The notes under the pieces were generated by a model. The model ran no database searches. It was not told where the DNA came from and worked only from the letters and a program-made list of their open reading frames with translations. Below, one piece after another: positions 36,489 to 45,772 of a stretch of 64,000 bases of DNA (position 1 is its first letter; every line of letters starts with the position of its first letter). The stretch is from Nitrobacter sp. Nb-311A. Its GTDB lineage: Bacteria > Pseudomonadota > Alphaproteobacteria > Rhizobiales > Xanthobacteraceae. The stretch covers positions 51,498-115,497 of the forward strand of contig NZ_AAMY01000009.1 of NCBI RefSeq assembly GCF_000152905.1, in the 5' to 3' direction. Made by a program: the position numbers and the translations under genes.

Positions 36489-37091
36489 CTACAGCCGGTC
36501 GGCGACGTCGGCCGGCATGTGTTTCGAGTCCAGCGTGCCGCTGGCGGCGATGCGAAGTTTCGGCAGGATGTCCTCCACGCGGTCGGCCTGCAGGACATTC
36601 ACCGCGAGCGTGGGCCGGATGAAGGCGGTATCCCTCATGTGAGCGAGCAGAGCGAGCAACGGCTCCCAGAAACCGTCGACATTTGCCAGCATGATCGGCT
36701 TGCTGTGTCGCCCGAGCTGCTGCCAGGTGAGCTGCTCGACCAGTTCCTCCAGCGTGCCGACGCCGCCTGGCAAGGCGACGAACGCATCCGACCGCTCGAA
36801 CATCAGGCGCTTGCGTTCGTGCATGTCATGGGTGACGATCATCTCCTGAACGCGAGACAGGGCATGCTCGCGCGCGGTGAGGAAATCCGGAATGATGCCG
36901 GTGACGGTGCCGCCGTGGTCGAGTGTCGATGTTGCGATGGCGCCCATAAGGCCGACCGAGCCGCCGCCATAGACTAGCCCGACGTTGTTCCGGGCAAGAG
37001 CTCTACCAAAATCAACGGCGGCTTCGACGAAGTGGGGATTTGTACCGGGACCTGAGCCGCAATAGACGCAGACCGTTTTGATGGTGTTCAT
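36489..37091 (-). CDS. LOG family protein (cytokinin riboside 5'-monophosphate phosphoribohydrolase-like)
   Basis: 200 residues, TIGR00730 family. Rossmann-like fold with VCVYCGSGPG (8-17), VYGGGSVGLMGAIA (about 41-54) and the signature HERKRLMFERSDAFVALPGGVGTLEEL (about 98-124; PGGxGTxxE). The family hydrolyses purine riboside 5'-monophosphates (LOG) or nucleotides such as AMP; in non-plant-associated bacteria the physiological role is unclear. The frame is open upstream to 37220, but ATG 37091 places the start just before the first strand. Its stop lies one base from the end of the family A repeat. Confidence 0.9.
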   Translation of the reverse strand: MNTIKTVCVYCGSGPGTNPHFVEAAVDFGRALARNNVGLVYGGGSVGLMGAIATSTLDHGGTVTGIIPDFLTAREHALSRVQEMIVTHDMHERKRLMFERSDAFVALPGGVGTLEELVEQLTWQQLGRHSKPIMLANVDGFWEPLLALLAHMRDTAFIRPTLAVNVLQADRVEDILPKLRIAASGTLDSKHMPADVADRL

Positions 37092-37299
37092 GAGAATCGA
37101 TGTGGCACCGTAAAATCTCAGCGTCAAGACTGACCGCTGCCGTGACAGCTTAATACGGCTGGCTTGTGCCGTCATCGCAAAAGGAATCGGCGGCTGAGGG
37201 TGTACGCGGCATCCAGACACCCTATATAAGGGCCCTTTATGAGTATGATCCGACGATATGCGAGGCGGCCGCCGTCATTTTCCCGTTCAGGTGCGCCGG

Positions 37300-39258
37300 A
37301 TGGCTGACGCGGCTTTCCATCAGGCAACCGTGCCGGCAAACCGGTCAGATGACCCCACCCGGAACGCGACTCTCGGCAGGGCGCTCTTGCATCTGTGGCC
37401 CTACATGTGGCCCGGAGACCGCGCCGACCTAAAGATGCGCGTGGTCTGGTCGCTGGTGCTGTTGCTTGCAGCAAAGGTCGCGACCCTGGTCGTTCCCTTC
37501 ACGTTCAAATGGGCGGTCGATGCGCTGAGCGGTGTGGGAAGTGCGCCCGTGCAGCCCGACAACTGGGCGATGTGGCTGATCGTGTCGCCGCTCGCGATGA
37601 CGCTGGCTTACGGCTCCGCCCGCGTGCTGATGGCGCTGCTGACCCAATGGCGCGACGGCACCTTCGCCAAGGTTGCGATGCATGCGGTGCGCAGGCTGGC
37701 TTACCGGACGTTCGTCCACATGCACGAGCTGTCGCTGCGGTTTCATCTCGAACGCAAGACCGGCGGGTTGACGCGCGTGCTCGAACGGGGCCGCAACGGC
37801 ATCGAAGAGATGGTGCGGCTCGTCATTCTTCAGCTCGTTCCGACGGCGGTCGAAGTCGGATTGCTCGCCGGCGTTCTGCTCTGGCAATTCGACTGGCGCT
37901 ACGTTCTGGTGACGCTGGTGACTGTCCTGGTCTACATGGCCTTCACCTATAAGGCGACGCAATGGCGTATCGAAATCCGCCGCCGGATGAACGACTCCGA
38001 TTCCGACGCCAACACCAAGGCGATCGATTCGCTTTTGAACTACGAGACGGTGAAGTATTTCGGCGCCGAGACGCGTGAAGCGGATCGCTACGATCGGTCG
38101 ATGGAGCGCTTCGAGACAGCGAGCGTGCAGACCTATACGTCGTTGGCGATCCTGAACGCAGGGCAGGCGGTGATCTACACGGCCGGGCTGACGTCGGTCA
38201 TGATCATGTGCGCGATCGGGGTGCGCAACGGCACGCATACCGTCGGCGATTTCGTCATGGTCAATGCCATGATGATCCAGCTCTACCAGCCCCTCAATCT
38301 CATGGGCATGGTCTATCGCGAGATCAAGCAGGCGATCATCGATATCGAGAAGATGTTCGCCGTGCTGATCCGCCGTGCGGAGGTGCAGGATCGTGACGGT
38401 GCGCAGCCGCTACACGTCGAGCGCGGATCGGTGAGATTTGAGGATGTGCGGTTCGCCTACGATCCGCACCGTCCGATCCTCAAGGGCTTGACGTTCGACG
38501 TGCCCGCGGGAAAGACGGTGGCCATCGTCGGGCCTTCGGGAGCCGGAAAATCGACGCTGTCGCGGTTGCTGTTCCGCCTTTATGACGTCTCCGGCGGCCG
38601 GATCCTGATCGACGGTCAGGATATCCGCGATGTGACGCAGGAATCGTTGCGCGCGGCGATCGGGATGGTGCCGCAGGATACCGTGTTGTTCAACGATACC
38701 ATCCGCTACAACATCCGTTATGGCCGCTGGGACGCGACCGATGAGGAGGTCGAGGCTGCCGCCCGGACGGCGCAGATCGACGGCTTCATCAGAATGTCGC
38801 CTAAAGGTTATGAGACGGAAGTCGGCGAGCGAGGCCTGAAATTGTCCGGCGGCGAGAAACAGCGCGTGGCGATCGCGCGCACGGTGCTGAAGGCGCCCCC
38901 CATTCTGGTATTGGACGAGGCGACGTCGGCGCTCGATAGCCACACCGAGCATGAAATCCAGGAGGCTCTCGAACGGGTCTCACGCAACCGGACTTCGCTG
39001 GTGATAGCGCACCGGCTCTCCACCATTGTGGGCGCCGACGAGATCATCGTGCTGGATCAGGGGCGAATTGCGGAACGGGGGACTCACGTCGGACTTTTGG
39101 CCGCGGAGGGTCTTTACGCAAGCATGTGGAACAGGCAACGCGAGGTTGAGGAGGCGCGGGAGAGGCTTGCTCTGATCGGCGATGACGAGGGCGCTCCGAA
39201 CCGTGCCCCTCCTCCTGTGGACGATCCCCTGGTGGCGTCAACCGGCGCGGCAGGATAG
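37300..39258 (+). CDS. ATM1-type ABC exporter (membrane and ATPase domains fused)
   Basis: 652 residues. Six membrane helices in the first 330 residues, with the ATM1-like features FHLERKTGGLTRVLERG and SLLNYETVKYFGAE. The nucleotide-binding domain has Walker A GPSGAGKST, Q-loop GMVPQDTVLFNDTI, signature LSGGEKQRVAIAR, Walker B ILVLDEATSALDS and H-loop VIAHRLST. Mitochondrial ATM1/ABCB7 relatives export glutathione-linked sulfur compounds, and bacterial members export glutathione-metal complexes; this protein may do the same. Start is uncertain: ATG 37300 or ATG 37258, neither with a strong ribosome site. It precedes psd and pssA on the same strand, with 120 bp between. Confidence 0.9.
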   Translation: MADAAFHQATVPANRSDDPTRNATLGRALLHLWPYMWPGDRADLKMRVVWSLVLLLAAKVATLVVPFTFKWAVDALSGVGSAPVQPDNWAMWLIVSPLAMTLAYGSARVLMALLTQWRDGTFAKVAMHAVRRLAYRTFVHMHELSLRFHLERKTGGLTRVLERGRNGIEEMVRLVILQLVPTAVEVGLLAGVLLWQFDWRYVLVTLVTVLVYMAFTYKATQWRIEIRRRMNDSDSDANTKAIDSLLNYETVKYFGAETREADRYDRSMERFETASVQTYTSLAILNAGQAVIYTAGLTSVMIMCAIGVRNGTHTVGDFVMVNAMMIQLYQPLNLMGMVYREIKQAIIDIEKMFAVLIRRAEVQDRDGAQPLHVERGSVRFEDVRFAYDPHRPILKGLTFDVPAGKTVAIVGPSGAGKSTLSRLLFRLYDVSGGRILIDGQDIRDVTQESLRAAIGMVPQDTVLFNDTIRYNIRYGRWDATDEEVEAAARTAQIDGFIRMSPKGYETEVGERGLKLSGGEKQRVAIARTVLKAPPILVLDEATSALDSHTEHEIQEALERVSRNRTSLVIAHRLSTIVGADEIIVLDQGRIAERGTHVGLLAAEGLYASMWNRQREVEEARERLALIGDDEGAPNRAPPPVDDPLVASTGAAG

Positions 39259-39378
39259 AATGGGTCCAAAGTGCCCTCCCGAATCAGGCCATCGGACCAA
39301 TACGGTGCTGATCGAGGATCGTGTCGTGTTTCATAAGTCACTTTCACCTCAGGTTCAATCGCATATCATCAGGTGCTC

Positions 39379-40125
39379 ATGCCCATAGATCGACAGACTC
39401 TCCAATCCATTGCGAAATCCGTTCGCTCGGGTGCCAGATCCGTGCGAGCGCAAATTTCGCCGATTCATCCGAAGGGGTATCCCTTCGTCGGTGGCTTCGC
39501 ATTGGTCACCATCATCTTGTTCTGGATCTGGAGCCCGCTGGGCTGGATCGGAACGCTGCTGACAATCTGGTGCGCGTTGTTCTTCCGCAATCCCGCCCGT
39601 GTGACGCCAATCCGCGAGGGCCTTGTCGTCTCGCCGGCGGACGGACGAATCTCGATGATTGCACCGGTTGTACCGCCCGCAGAACTCGAGCTTGGCGAGC
39701 TTCCTCTGCAACGCATTTCGATTTTCATGAGCGTGTTCAATTGTCATGTTAATCGCAGTCCGGTCGCGGGACGAATTGAACGGATCGCCTATCGCCCCGG
39801 CAAATTCATCAATGCCGAGCTCGACAAAGCGAGCGAGGATAACGAGCGCAACGCGCTCGTGATCTCGACGCCGAACAACGGGCCGGTGGGCGTGATCCAG
39901 ATTGCGGGGCTGATTGCGCGTCGTATCGTCTCATTCGTGCATGAGGGGCAGACGGTCGAAGCGGGCGAACGTTTCGGGCTGATCCGGTTCGGCTCGCGGC
40001 TGGACGTCTTTCTGCCGGAGGGAACGCAAGTGTTGGTGTCCGAGGGACAGACCGCGGTCGCCGGCGAAACGGTATTGGCCGACTTCCAGCAAATGGACGG
40101 CGGACGGACCTTTCGTACCAGTTGA
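39379..40125 (+). CDS. psd: phosphatidylserine decarboxylase proenzyme
   Basis: Decarboxylates phosphatidylserine to phosphatidylethanolamine at the inner membrane. 248 residues, the short form. Two hydrophobic helices near 37-70, the catalytic-domain motifs VSPADGRI and [13 protein letters not shown], and the self-cleavage site Gly205-Ser206 in RFGSRLDV, where Ser becomes the pyruvoyl group. ATG 39379 has AGGTG five bases upstream; a GTG at 39373 is an alternative. pssA, which makes its substrate, follows after 36 bp, so psd-pssA probably form one unit. Confidence 0.95.
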   Translation: MPIDRQTLQSIAKSVRSGARSVRAQISPIHPKGYPFVGGFALVTIILFWIWSPLGWIGTLLTIWCALFFRNPARVTPIREGLVVSPADGRISMIAPVVPPAELELGELPLQRISIFMSVFNCHVNRSPVAGRIERIAYRPGKFINAELDKASEDNERNALVISTPNNGPVGVIQIAGLIARRIVSFVHEGQTVEAGERFGLIRFGSRLDVFLPEGTQVLVSEGQTAVAGETVLADFQQMDGGRTFRTS

Positions 40126-40161
40126 CCTTTGAGCTGAGCGCCTTGCCAGGGTGCCTAGCGG

Positions 40162-41109
40162 ATGGCAGCCCCGGCAAGGCCTCCCTATATGGGGGACGTG
40201 CAGACGCCATACGACCCGAAATTGTCCGAGATACGCCGCCGCCGGTTTCGTCCGATCCCGGTACGGATGCTTGTGCCAAATTTCATCACGCTGCTTGCGA
40301 TTTGCGCGGGACTAACAGCGATCCGACTCTCGACCGAGGGACGGATGGAGCTTGCGGTGGGAGCCATCGTATTCGCGGCCGTGCTCGACGGGCTCGACGG
40401 GCGGGTGGCTCGGATGATCAAGGGCCAGTCGAAGTTCGGGGCTGAACTCGACAGCCTCGCCGACTTCGTCAATTTCGGTGTTGCGCCCGGCCTGATCCTC
40501 TACTTCTGGCAGTTGCACGACCTCGACAATGTGGGCTGGATCGCGGCGATGATATTTGCGATCAGCGGCGGTCTGCGCCTCGCCCGCTTCAATGCAACGA
40601 TGAACGACACCAACAAGCCGGCCTTCGCTGCGAATTTCTTCATTGGCGTTCCCGCGCCGGCGGGTGCGATCGCGGTGCTTCTGCCGATCTATCTTTCATT
40701 TCTGGGCATGCCGCAGCCTCCTGCGGTATTGACGGCGTTTTACACGCTGCTGATCGCGATCCTCATGGTGTCGCGTCTGCCGGTCTTTTCCGGCAAAGCG
40801 GTGGGGATGCGGGTGCAGCCGGAACTCGTGCTGCCGGTATTCGTGTCGGTGGTATTCGTCATTGCACTTTTGATCAGTTACCCCTGGGTCGTCCTTTCCT
40901 TCGGTTCGATCATTTTTCTATTGAGCCTTCCGATCGGCTGGAAATCCTATCGTGATCAGGATCTGAAGGCGGCCTTGCAGGAAACGTTTCCCGATGCGCC
41001 GTCATCCGTGGAAACCGCCCAGCCGGCCCCGCCATCCGCCGGCGCCGGCTCGACCACCATTCCGGTCCGCCAGCGCAAGCAAGACAACCGGCCTTCCCGT
41101 CCGCATTGA
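40162..41109 (+). CDS. pssA: CDP-diacylglycerol-serine O-phosphatidyltransferase
   Basis: Integral membrane enzyme making phosphatidylserine from CDP-diacylglycerol and serine. 315 residues with about eight hydrophobic segments. The CDP-alcohol phosphatidyltransferase motif is DGLDGRVARMIKGQSKFGAELDSLAD (about 74-99, the D-x2-DG-x2-AR-x8-G-x3-D-x3-D pattern). The last 50 residues are hydrophilic and Pro/Ala/Ser-rich. Start may be ATG 40162 or ATG 40189; both have only modest ribosome sites. Downstream of psd in a phosphatidylethanolamine unit. Confidence 0.94.
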   Translation: MAAPARPPYMGDVQTPYDPKLSEIRRRRFRPIPVRMLVPNFITLLAICAGLTAIRLSTEGRMELAVGAIVFAAVLDGLDGRVARMIKGQSKFGAELDSLADFVNFGVAPGLILYFWQLHDLDNVGWIAAMIFAISGGLRLARFNATMNDTNKPAFAANFFIGVPAPAGAIAVLLPIYLSFLGMPQPPAVLTAFYTLLIAILMVSRLPVFSGKAVGMRVQPELVLPVFVSVVFVIALLISYPWVVLSFGSIIFLLSLPIGWKSYRDQDLKAALQETFPDAPSSVETAQPAPPSAGAGSTTIPVRQRKQDNRPSRPH

Positions 41110-41541
41110 GAAACCCTGCGGAAAGCGGCTGGCAGCCCGGACCATTGCGCTTGAGCGGAAATGGCCGGCGATCGTTGCTCGCCAGAATCTTTCCGCTTCT
41201 GATGGAATCAGCAGCGGAGCGCTTTGTCGTCTTGATCTGACGCGTTTTCTTCGCGCGAACCGCCCTCCATCCTCGGGTCAAGCCCCGGGGACGTGCTTGC
41301 TCGAAAAACGTTACAGGCTCCCGGCCGCCGTTCCCCGACCGGTTACGCGACCCGCGCACGACCACGCCGCACTGTTGACCGGTTTGCCGAGCCGCTGGTC
41401 GGTTCGACATTAACGTATTGGCAACAGTTACCTTTCCGGTAACCGGTCTTTAATGGCGCCAAAGCTAGGGTGTCGATGCGTGACTTAGATCGGTTCGCGC
41501 CGCCGCCCAGGATGGCCGGTCGAGTATGCGTGGGGTTCATC
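41110..41541. other. 432-bp intergenic region pssA/motA with a dispersed repeat
   Basis: The middle is copy 2 of element family B. The rest, including the bases after 41320, shows no gene; it must contain the promoter of motA, but I see no convincing hexamers. The frame from 41470 into motA is an N-terminal extension without family support. Confidence 0.45.
41190..41316 (+). repeat. dispersed element family B, copy 2
   Basis: Shares with copy 1 the ordered blocks TTCCGCTTCTGAT, TGACGCGTTTTCTTCGCG, CATCCTCGGGTCAAGCC and TCGAAAAACGTTACAGG. The left end is less well preserved than in copy 1. Confidence 0.72.
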
Positions 41542-42315
41542 ATGGATATCATGACCGGTGCCGGACTTACTTTCGGCATGATCGTAATTGCCATGATGGT
41601 CTTCATGGGTGGCGATCTGCACATGTTCGTCAGCGAACATGCCATGATCATCATTTTCGGCGGTGCGACCGCCGCTACGATGATCCGCTTCCCGCTCGGA
41701 GCGATTCTGCACGGCCTGCCGCTCGGCGCCAAGTATGCCTTCACCATGAGCAGGTTGTCTGCGCGCGACCTTGTCGACGAACTGGCGCGGATCGCCGAGA
41801 TCGCCCGCAAGCAGGGACCGGTCGGACTCGAAAAGGTCGAGACTAACGAGCCGTTTCTCGCCAAGGGAATCCGCTTCGTCGCCGACGGCTACGATCTCGA
41901 ATTCATTCGCGACAATCTCGAGCGCGACCGCGATAATTTCCTCATGCACCTCGATGAGGGCAGCAAGATCTACCGTGCCATCGGCGATTGCGCGCCGGCG
42001 TTCGGCATGATCGGCACTCTGATCGGCATGGTGCAGATGTTCGCCAACATGACCGATCCTTCCAAGCTGGGGCCGTTCATGGCGACCGCGCTGCTCGCAA
42101 CGCTTTACGGCGCGCTTGTCGCCAACCTGTTCTGCCTGCCGATCGCGGATAAGCTCCACGGCAAGCTGCTGGACGAGGAAACCAATCGCACCCTGATCAT
42201 CGACGGCATCCTGATGATCCGGGATTCGAAGAGTCCGGCATTGGTGCGCGAAATGCTGCTGGCCTATTTGCCGGAAAAGCATCGCCACGAAGAAGGCGAG
42301 CCGGTTCCGGCCTAG
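41542..42315 (+). CDS. motA: MotA-type flagellar motor stator protein (proton channel)
   Basis: 257 residues with four membrane helices (about 3-22, 28-48, 155-178, 190-212). The MotA/ExbB channel region reads GDCAPAFGMIGTLIGMVQMFANMTDP...GPFMATALLATLYGALVANLFCLP, including the two conserved prolines; a cytoplasmic domain of about 100 residues lies between helices 2 and 3. With MotB it should form a proton-driven stator. ATG 41542 (MDIMTGAGL) matches other MotA N termini; the frame is open back to 41470. No flagellar genes are visible nearby, so its rotor may be encoded elsewhere. A repeat separates it from motB. Confidence 0.88.
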   Translation: MDIMTGAGLTFGMIVIAMMVFMGGDLHMFVSEHAMIIIFGGATAATMIRFPLGAILHGLPLGAKYAFTMSRLSARDLVDELARIAEIARKQGPVGLEKVETNEPFLAKGIRFVADGYDLEFIRDNLERDRDNFLMHLDEGSKIYRAIGDCAPAFGMIGTLIGMVQMFANMTDPSKLGPFMATALLATLYGALVANLFCLPIADKLHGKLLDEETNRTLIIDGILMIRDSKSPALVREMLLAYLPEKHRHEEGEPVPA

Positions 42316-42419
42316 AACGTTATCAAGCGAAATGGATACCGGTTCGTGTGAAGAAAACGCGTCAGATCAAGAATCATAGAGCCACGCTTCTGATTCCGTC
42401 AGAAGCGGAAAGGCTCTAG
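42316..42419 (-). repeat. dispersed element family B, copy 3 (between motA and motB)
   Basis: Reverse-strand copy of the element at 26694 and 41190. Read on the minus strand it has CTAGAGCC, the hairpin TTCTGACGGAATCAGAAG, TGACGCGTTTTCTTCAC, ACCGGTATCCA and a terminal AACGTTCTA next to the motA stop. It occupies almost the whole 118-bp gap between the two stator genes. Confidence 0.78.
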
Positions 42420-42433
42420 TCGGGAAACCAGCG

Positions 42434-43264
42434 ATGGCCAAAAAGAAGCGCGGCGATGCGCATGGCGGCGGGCACGGCTGGTTCGTCACGTTTGCGGATC
42501 TGATGGGCCTTATGATGAGCTTCTTTGTGATGCTCGTCGCGTTCTCCACGATGGATAATCAAAAGCTCAAGATCGTTGCGGGCTCGATGCGCGATGCCTT
42601 CGGTTCCCAGACCGAAGTGCGATATTCCGGAATCATCGAATCGGATGGCCTGCCGACGCGGCCCAAGCTGAAGAACGCTGCGCACGTCCCGCCGGATGAG
42701 ACCTCCACGACCCCGACCCCCGATGAACAGGAGCGTTTCAAGACCGCGGGCGCTCGCCTCAAGACGGATCGCGAGTTCGCGCTTGCGTCCGCGTCGCTGC
42801 GACAGGCGCTGCAGGACATGCCGGAACTGACGGAGCTTTCCAAACACATCATGTTCGAGGAAACCAAGGAGGGTCTCAACCTGGAAATCGTTGACCAGGA
42901 TGGTCGCTCCATGTTCGCGGAGGGGTCAAAAGAACCTTATGAGCGGACGCGGATGCTGATCGGCAAGCTTGCGGCTCCGCTCACAGCGACGCCGTTTCGG
43001 ATCTCTATTACCGGCCATACCGCTTCGAACTTCGTCCCGATGCGTAGCGATTATGACGGCTTCGACCTGTCCGCGGATCGCGCCAACGTTGTTCGTCAAA
43101 TCCTTGAACAGGAAGGATTGCCTCCGAGCCATATCTTCGCAGTATCGGGCAAGTCGGACAGCATGCCTTTGTTTCCTGATGATCCGTCACTGGCGGCAAA
43201 TCGGCGCGTGACCATCACCCTGATGCGCGAGGCTCCTCCATTGCCGCCGAATCTGAAGCCCTGA
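42434..43264 (+). CDS. motB: MotB-type stator protein with OmpA-like peptidoglycan-binding domain
   Basis: 276 residues. After a basic cytoplasmic tail comes a single membrane helix, WFVTFADLMGLMMSFFVMLV, with the proton-carrying Asp22. The periplasmic part contains a plug/linker rich in Pro and Thr (about 80-105) and a C-terminal OmpA-like domain: ISITGHTASNFVP, DLSADRANVVRQIL, GLPPSHIFAVSGKSD and ANRRVTITL. ATG 42434 follows the repeat element; GGGAAA precedes it by about ten bases. Partner of the MotA just upstream. Confidence 0.88.
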   Translation: MAKKKRGDAHGGGHGWFVTFADLMGLMMSFFVMLVAFSTMDNQKLKIVAGSMRDAFGSQTEVRYSGIIESDGLPTRPKLKNAAHVPPDETSTTPTPDEQERFKTAGARLKTDREFALASASLRQALQDMPELTELSKHIMFEETKEGLNLEIVDQDGRSMFAEGSKEPYERTRMLIGKLAAPLTATPFRISITGHTASNFVPMRSDYDGFDLSADRANVVRQILEQEGLPPSHIFAVSGKSDSMPLFPDDPSLAANRRVTITLMREAPPLPPNLKP

Positions 43265-43409
43265 CCTGCTCGCGAATACTATGTTACCGTTCGAATTGGC
43301 GGGGCCGGGCAAGCCGGCGCCAGACTTGTCAATGGTATTCGATGATTGACGGACCGGTGCTTGGCGCGATAGCCCGGAGCAAAATTATCCTCAGAGCGTT
43401 GGTACGATC

Positions 43410-45314
43410 ATGGCCGTCAGCGATCCAACTGCCGAAGCCAAGGGCGAAGCTTCGGCGAAGACAAGCGGCTTTTGGGCGGTAACGCTTGGAAGCATCGGCG
43501 TGGTCTTTGGGGATATCGGAACGTCGCCTTTGTATGCTTTCCGCGAGGCGGTTGATCACGCTGCCCAACAGGGGGCGGTGACGCCTGCGATCGTGCTCGG
43601 CGTATTGTCGCTAATCCTTTGGTCGCTCTTTATCGTCGTGACTGCGAAATACGTTCTGCTGTTGCTGCGTGCCGACAACAACGGAGAGGGTGGAACGCTG
43701 TCGCTGATGGCGCTCGGCCAGCGGGCGCTCGGGCGGCGAAGTTTGCTTCTGCTGGCGCTCGGCGTGGTCGGCGCCTCAATGTTCATCGGCGATTCCATGA
43801 TTACGCCGGCGATCTCGGTGTTGTCCGCCGTTGAAGGTTTAAAACTCTCCGCGCCGGGGCTTGAGGATTACGTCGTTCCACTGACAGTGCTGATCCTGAT
43901 CGTGCTGTTCGCGGTGCAGAGACGCGGCACCGCGCGGGTCGCTTCGGCGTTTGCTCCGGTGATGGCGCTGTGGTTCTTGACGATTGCAATTCTTGGCGTT
44001 CTCCATATCCATGAGGATCCACATGTGCTGTTGGCGGTGAATCCCTGGTACGCCGTTCACTTCCTGCTCAATCACGGTCTGCTCGGTCTCGTCATCATGG
44101 GCCTGGTCTTTCTGTCGGTCACCGGCGGCGAGGCGCTGTACGCCGATCTCGGCCATTTTGGCCGCAAACCAATTCAGGCGGCCTGGTTCTGTGTTGTATT
44201 GCCATCGTTGCTACTGAACTATTTCGGGCAGGGAGCGCTGATTCTCGCCCATCCCGACGCCATCGACAACACCTTCTATCGTCTGGCGCCGGCGCCGTTG
44301 ATCCTGCCGCTCGTCATTCTGGCAACCGCCGCTACCGTGATCGCCAGCCAGGCAGTCATTACAGGCGCCTATTCGTTGATCCGTCAGGCCGTGCAGCTCG
44401 GCCTGCTGCCGCGTTTCGAGGTGCGCTACACATCCGAAACCCATGCCGGGCAGATTTACCTGCCGCGCGTCAACATGTTGTTGCTGGTCGGCGTGCTGTT
44501 GCTGGTGCTGCTATTCCGTACCTCCAGCGGCCTCGCGTCCGCCTACGGAATTGCTGTATCCACGACAATGGTCGCCGACGGCATCATGGGCTTTGTCGTT
44601 GTCTGGAAGCTGTGGAACTGGCGGGCAGCGACCGCGGCCGCATTGGTCGTTCCCCTTGTCTTTGTCGACGTGATGTTTTTCAGCGCCAATCTACTTAAAC
44701 TGTTTGACGGGGCGTGGGTGCCGCTTCTGTTCGGCATCACCATGGTGGTGCTGATATGGACGTGGCGCCGCGGCGCGGCGATTCTCATCAAAAAGACCAG
44801 GCGCACCGAGGTGCCGCTTCTGGATCTTATTCATAGTCTTGAAAAACGGCCACCGCATATCGTCAAGGGCACAGCGGTGTTTCTAACCAGCGATCCCAAT
44901 TTCGTGCCCACCGCACTTCTACACAACCTCAAGCACAACAAGGTTCTTCACGAACACAATGTGATCCTGACGATCGAGACCGCGCAAACGCCCCGCGTCG
45001 ATCCCGCCGAGCGCGTACGCATGGAAAACGTCAGCGAAAAATTCTCGACCGTCACCCTTCGCTTCGGGTTCATGGAGTCGCCGAATGTTCCGAAAGCTTT
45101 GGTGATCGCGCGCAAGCTTGGCTGGCAGTTCGACATCATGGCGACGTCGTTTTTTGTCTCTCGCCGGTCGTTGAAGGCGTCCGCGCAGTCGGGAATGCCT
45201 GCCTGGCAGGATCGGCTGTTCATCGCGCTGAGCCGGTCTGCCAACGATGCGACGGACTATTTCCAGATCCCGACCGGGCGGGTGGTGGAGGTGGGAACGC
45301 AGGTCAACATCTAG
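43410..45314 (+). CDS. kup: low-affinity potassium transporter Kup
   Basis: Proton-coupled K+ importer of the KUP/HAK/KT family. 634 residues. Twelve hydrophobic helices in the first 430 residues, with the family start [22 protein letters not shown] (about 30-51), then the [11 protein letters not shown] loop and [14 protein letters not shown]. The C-terminal 200 residues form the cytoplasmic domain beginning around [32 protein letters not shown] 43410 with a weak ribosome site. Monocistronic as far as can be seen; two or more kup copies are common in this group. Confidence 0.95.
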   Translation: MAVSDPTAEAKGEASAKTSGFWAVTLGSIGVVFGDIGTSPLYAFREAVDHAAQQGAVTPAIVLGVLSLILWSLFIVVTAKYVLLLLRADNNGEGGTLSLMALGQRALGRRSLLLLALGVVGASMFIGDSMITPAISVLSAVEGLKLSAPGLEDYVVPLTVLILIVLFAVQRRGTARVASAFAPVMALWFLTIAILGVLHIHEDPHVLLAVNPWYAVHFLLNHGLLGLVIMGLVFLSVTGGEALYADLGHFGRKPIQAAWFCVVLPSLLLNYFGQGALILAHPDAIDNTFYRLAPAPLILPLVILATAATVIASQAVITGAYSLIRQAVQLGLLPRFEVRYTSETHAGQIYLPRVNMLLLVGVLLLVLLFRTSSGLASAYGIAVSTTMVADGIMGFVVVWKLWNWRAATAAALVVPLVFVDVMFFSANLLKLFDGAWVPLLFGITMVVLIWTWRRGAAILIKKTRRTEVPLLDLIHSLEKRPPHIVKGTAVFLTSDPNFVPTALLHNLKHNKVLHEHNVILTIETAQTPRVDPAERVRMENVSEKFSTVTLRFGFMESPNVPKALVIARKLGWQFDIMATSFFVSRRSLKASAQSGMPAWQDRLFIALSRSANDATDYFQIPTGRVVEVGTQVNI

Positions 45315-45430
45315 GCCAAGTCATCATTTAGAATCGTGGCGGCGCTTGATTTTGTTGAACGAAGGGACGACGTTGACAGTCGGACAAGCGGGCGGAGCCG
45401 CGCCTGAATGCAAAGCGCGAGGAGGTTGCG

Positions 45431-45766
45431 TTGGCGGATCACAATTTTGCCGTTCACGATTTATCACCGGAAGAGGTTTCCAAAGGCATTACCGAGGGCC
45501 GTTATCTGTTGGTTGACGTCCGCGAGCCCAACGAGGTCGCGGCGGAGGCATTTCCGGACGCGGCCGTTATTGCTCTGTCAGCTTTCGATCCCGCTGCGAT
45601 TCCCGACCCGCAAGGCAAGCAGGTCGTGTTTGCCTGCCGCTCCGGCAAGCGCTCGGTGACGGCTTCGCTGGCGGCGCAGGAGGGAGGCCTCGCTTACGAC
45701 AAGCATCTCGCCGGCGGGATTCTTGCATGGAAGGCGGCAGGACTGCCGACGCAGCCCGGCGGCTGA
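45431..45766 (+). CDS. single-domain rhodanese-like sulfurtransferase
   Basis: 111 residues, one rhodanese domain. LLVDVREPNEVAAEAFPDA is the CH2A-type N-terminal motif and the active-site loop is CRSGKRS with the persulfide-carrying Cys near residue 69. Start is a TTG at 45431, chosen because AGGAGG lies five bases upstream and no ATG gives an intact domain. It may shuttle sulfur or detoxify cyanide; nothing indicates which. The aminotransferase gene begins six bases after its stop, so the two may be co-expressed. Confidence 0.9.
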   Translation: MADHNFAVHDLSPEEVSKGITEGRYLLVDVREPNEVAAEAFPDAAVIALSAFDPAAIPDPQGKQVVFACRSGKRSVTASLAAQEGGLAYDKHLAGGILAWKAAGLPTQPGG

Positions 45767-45772
45767 GCGTTG

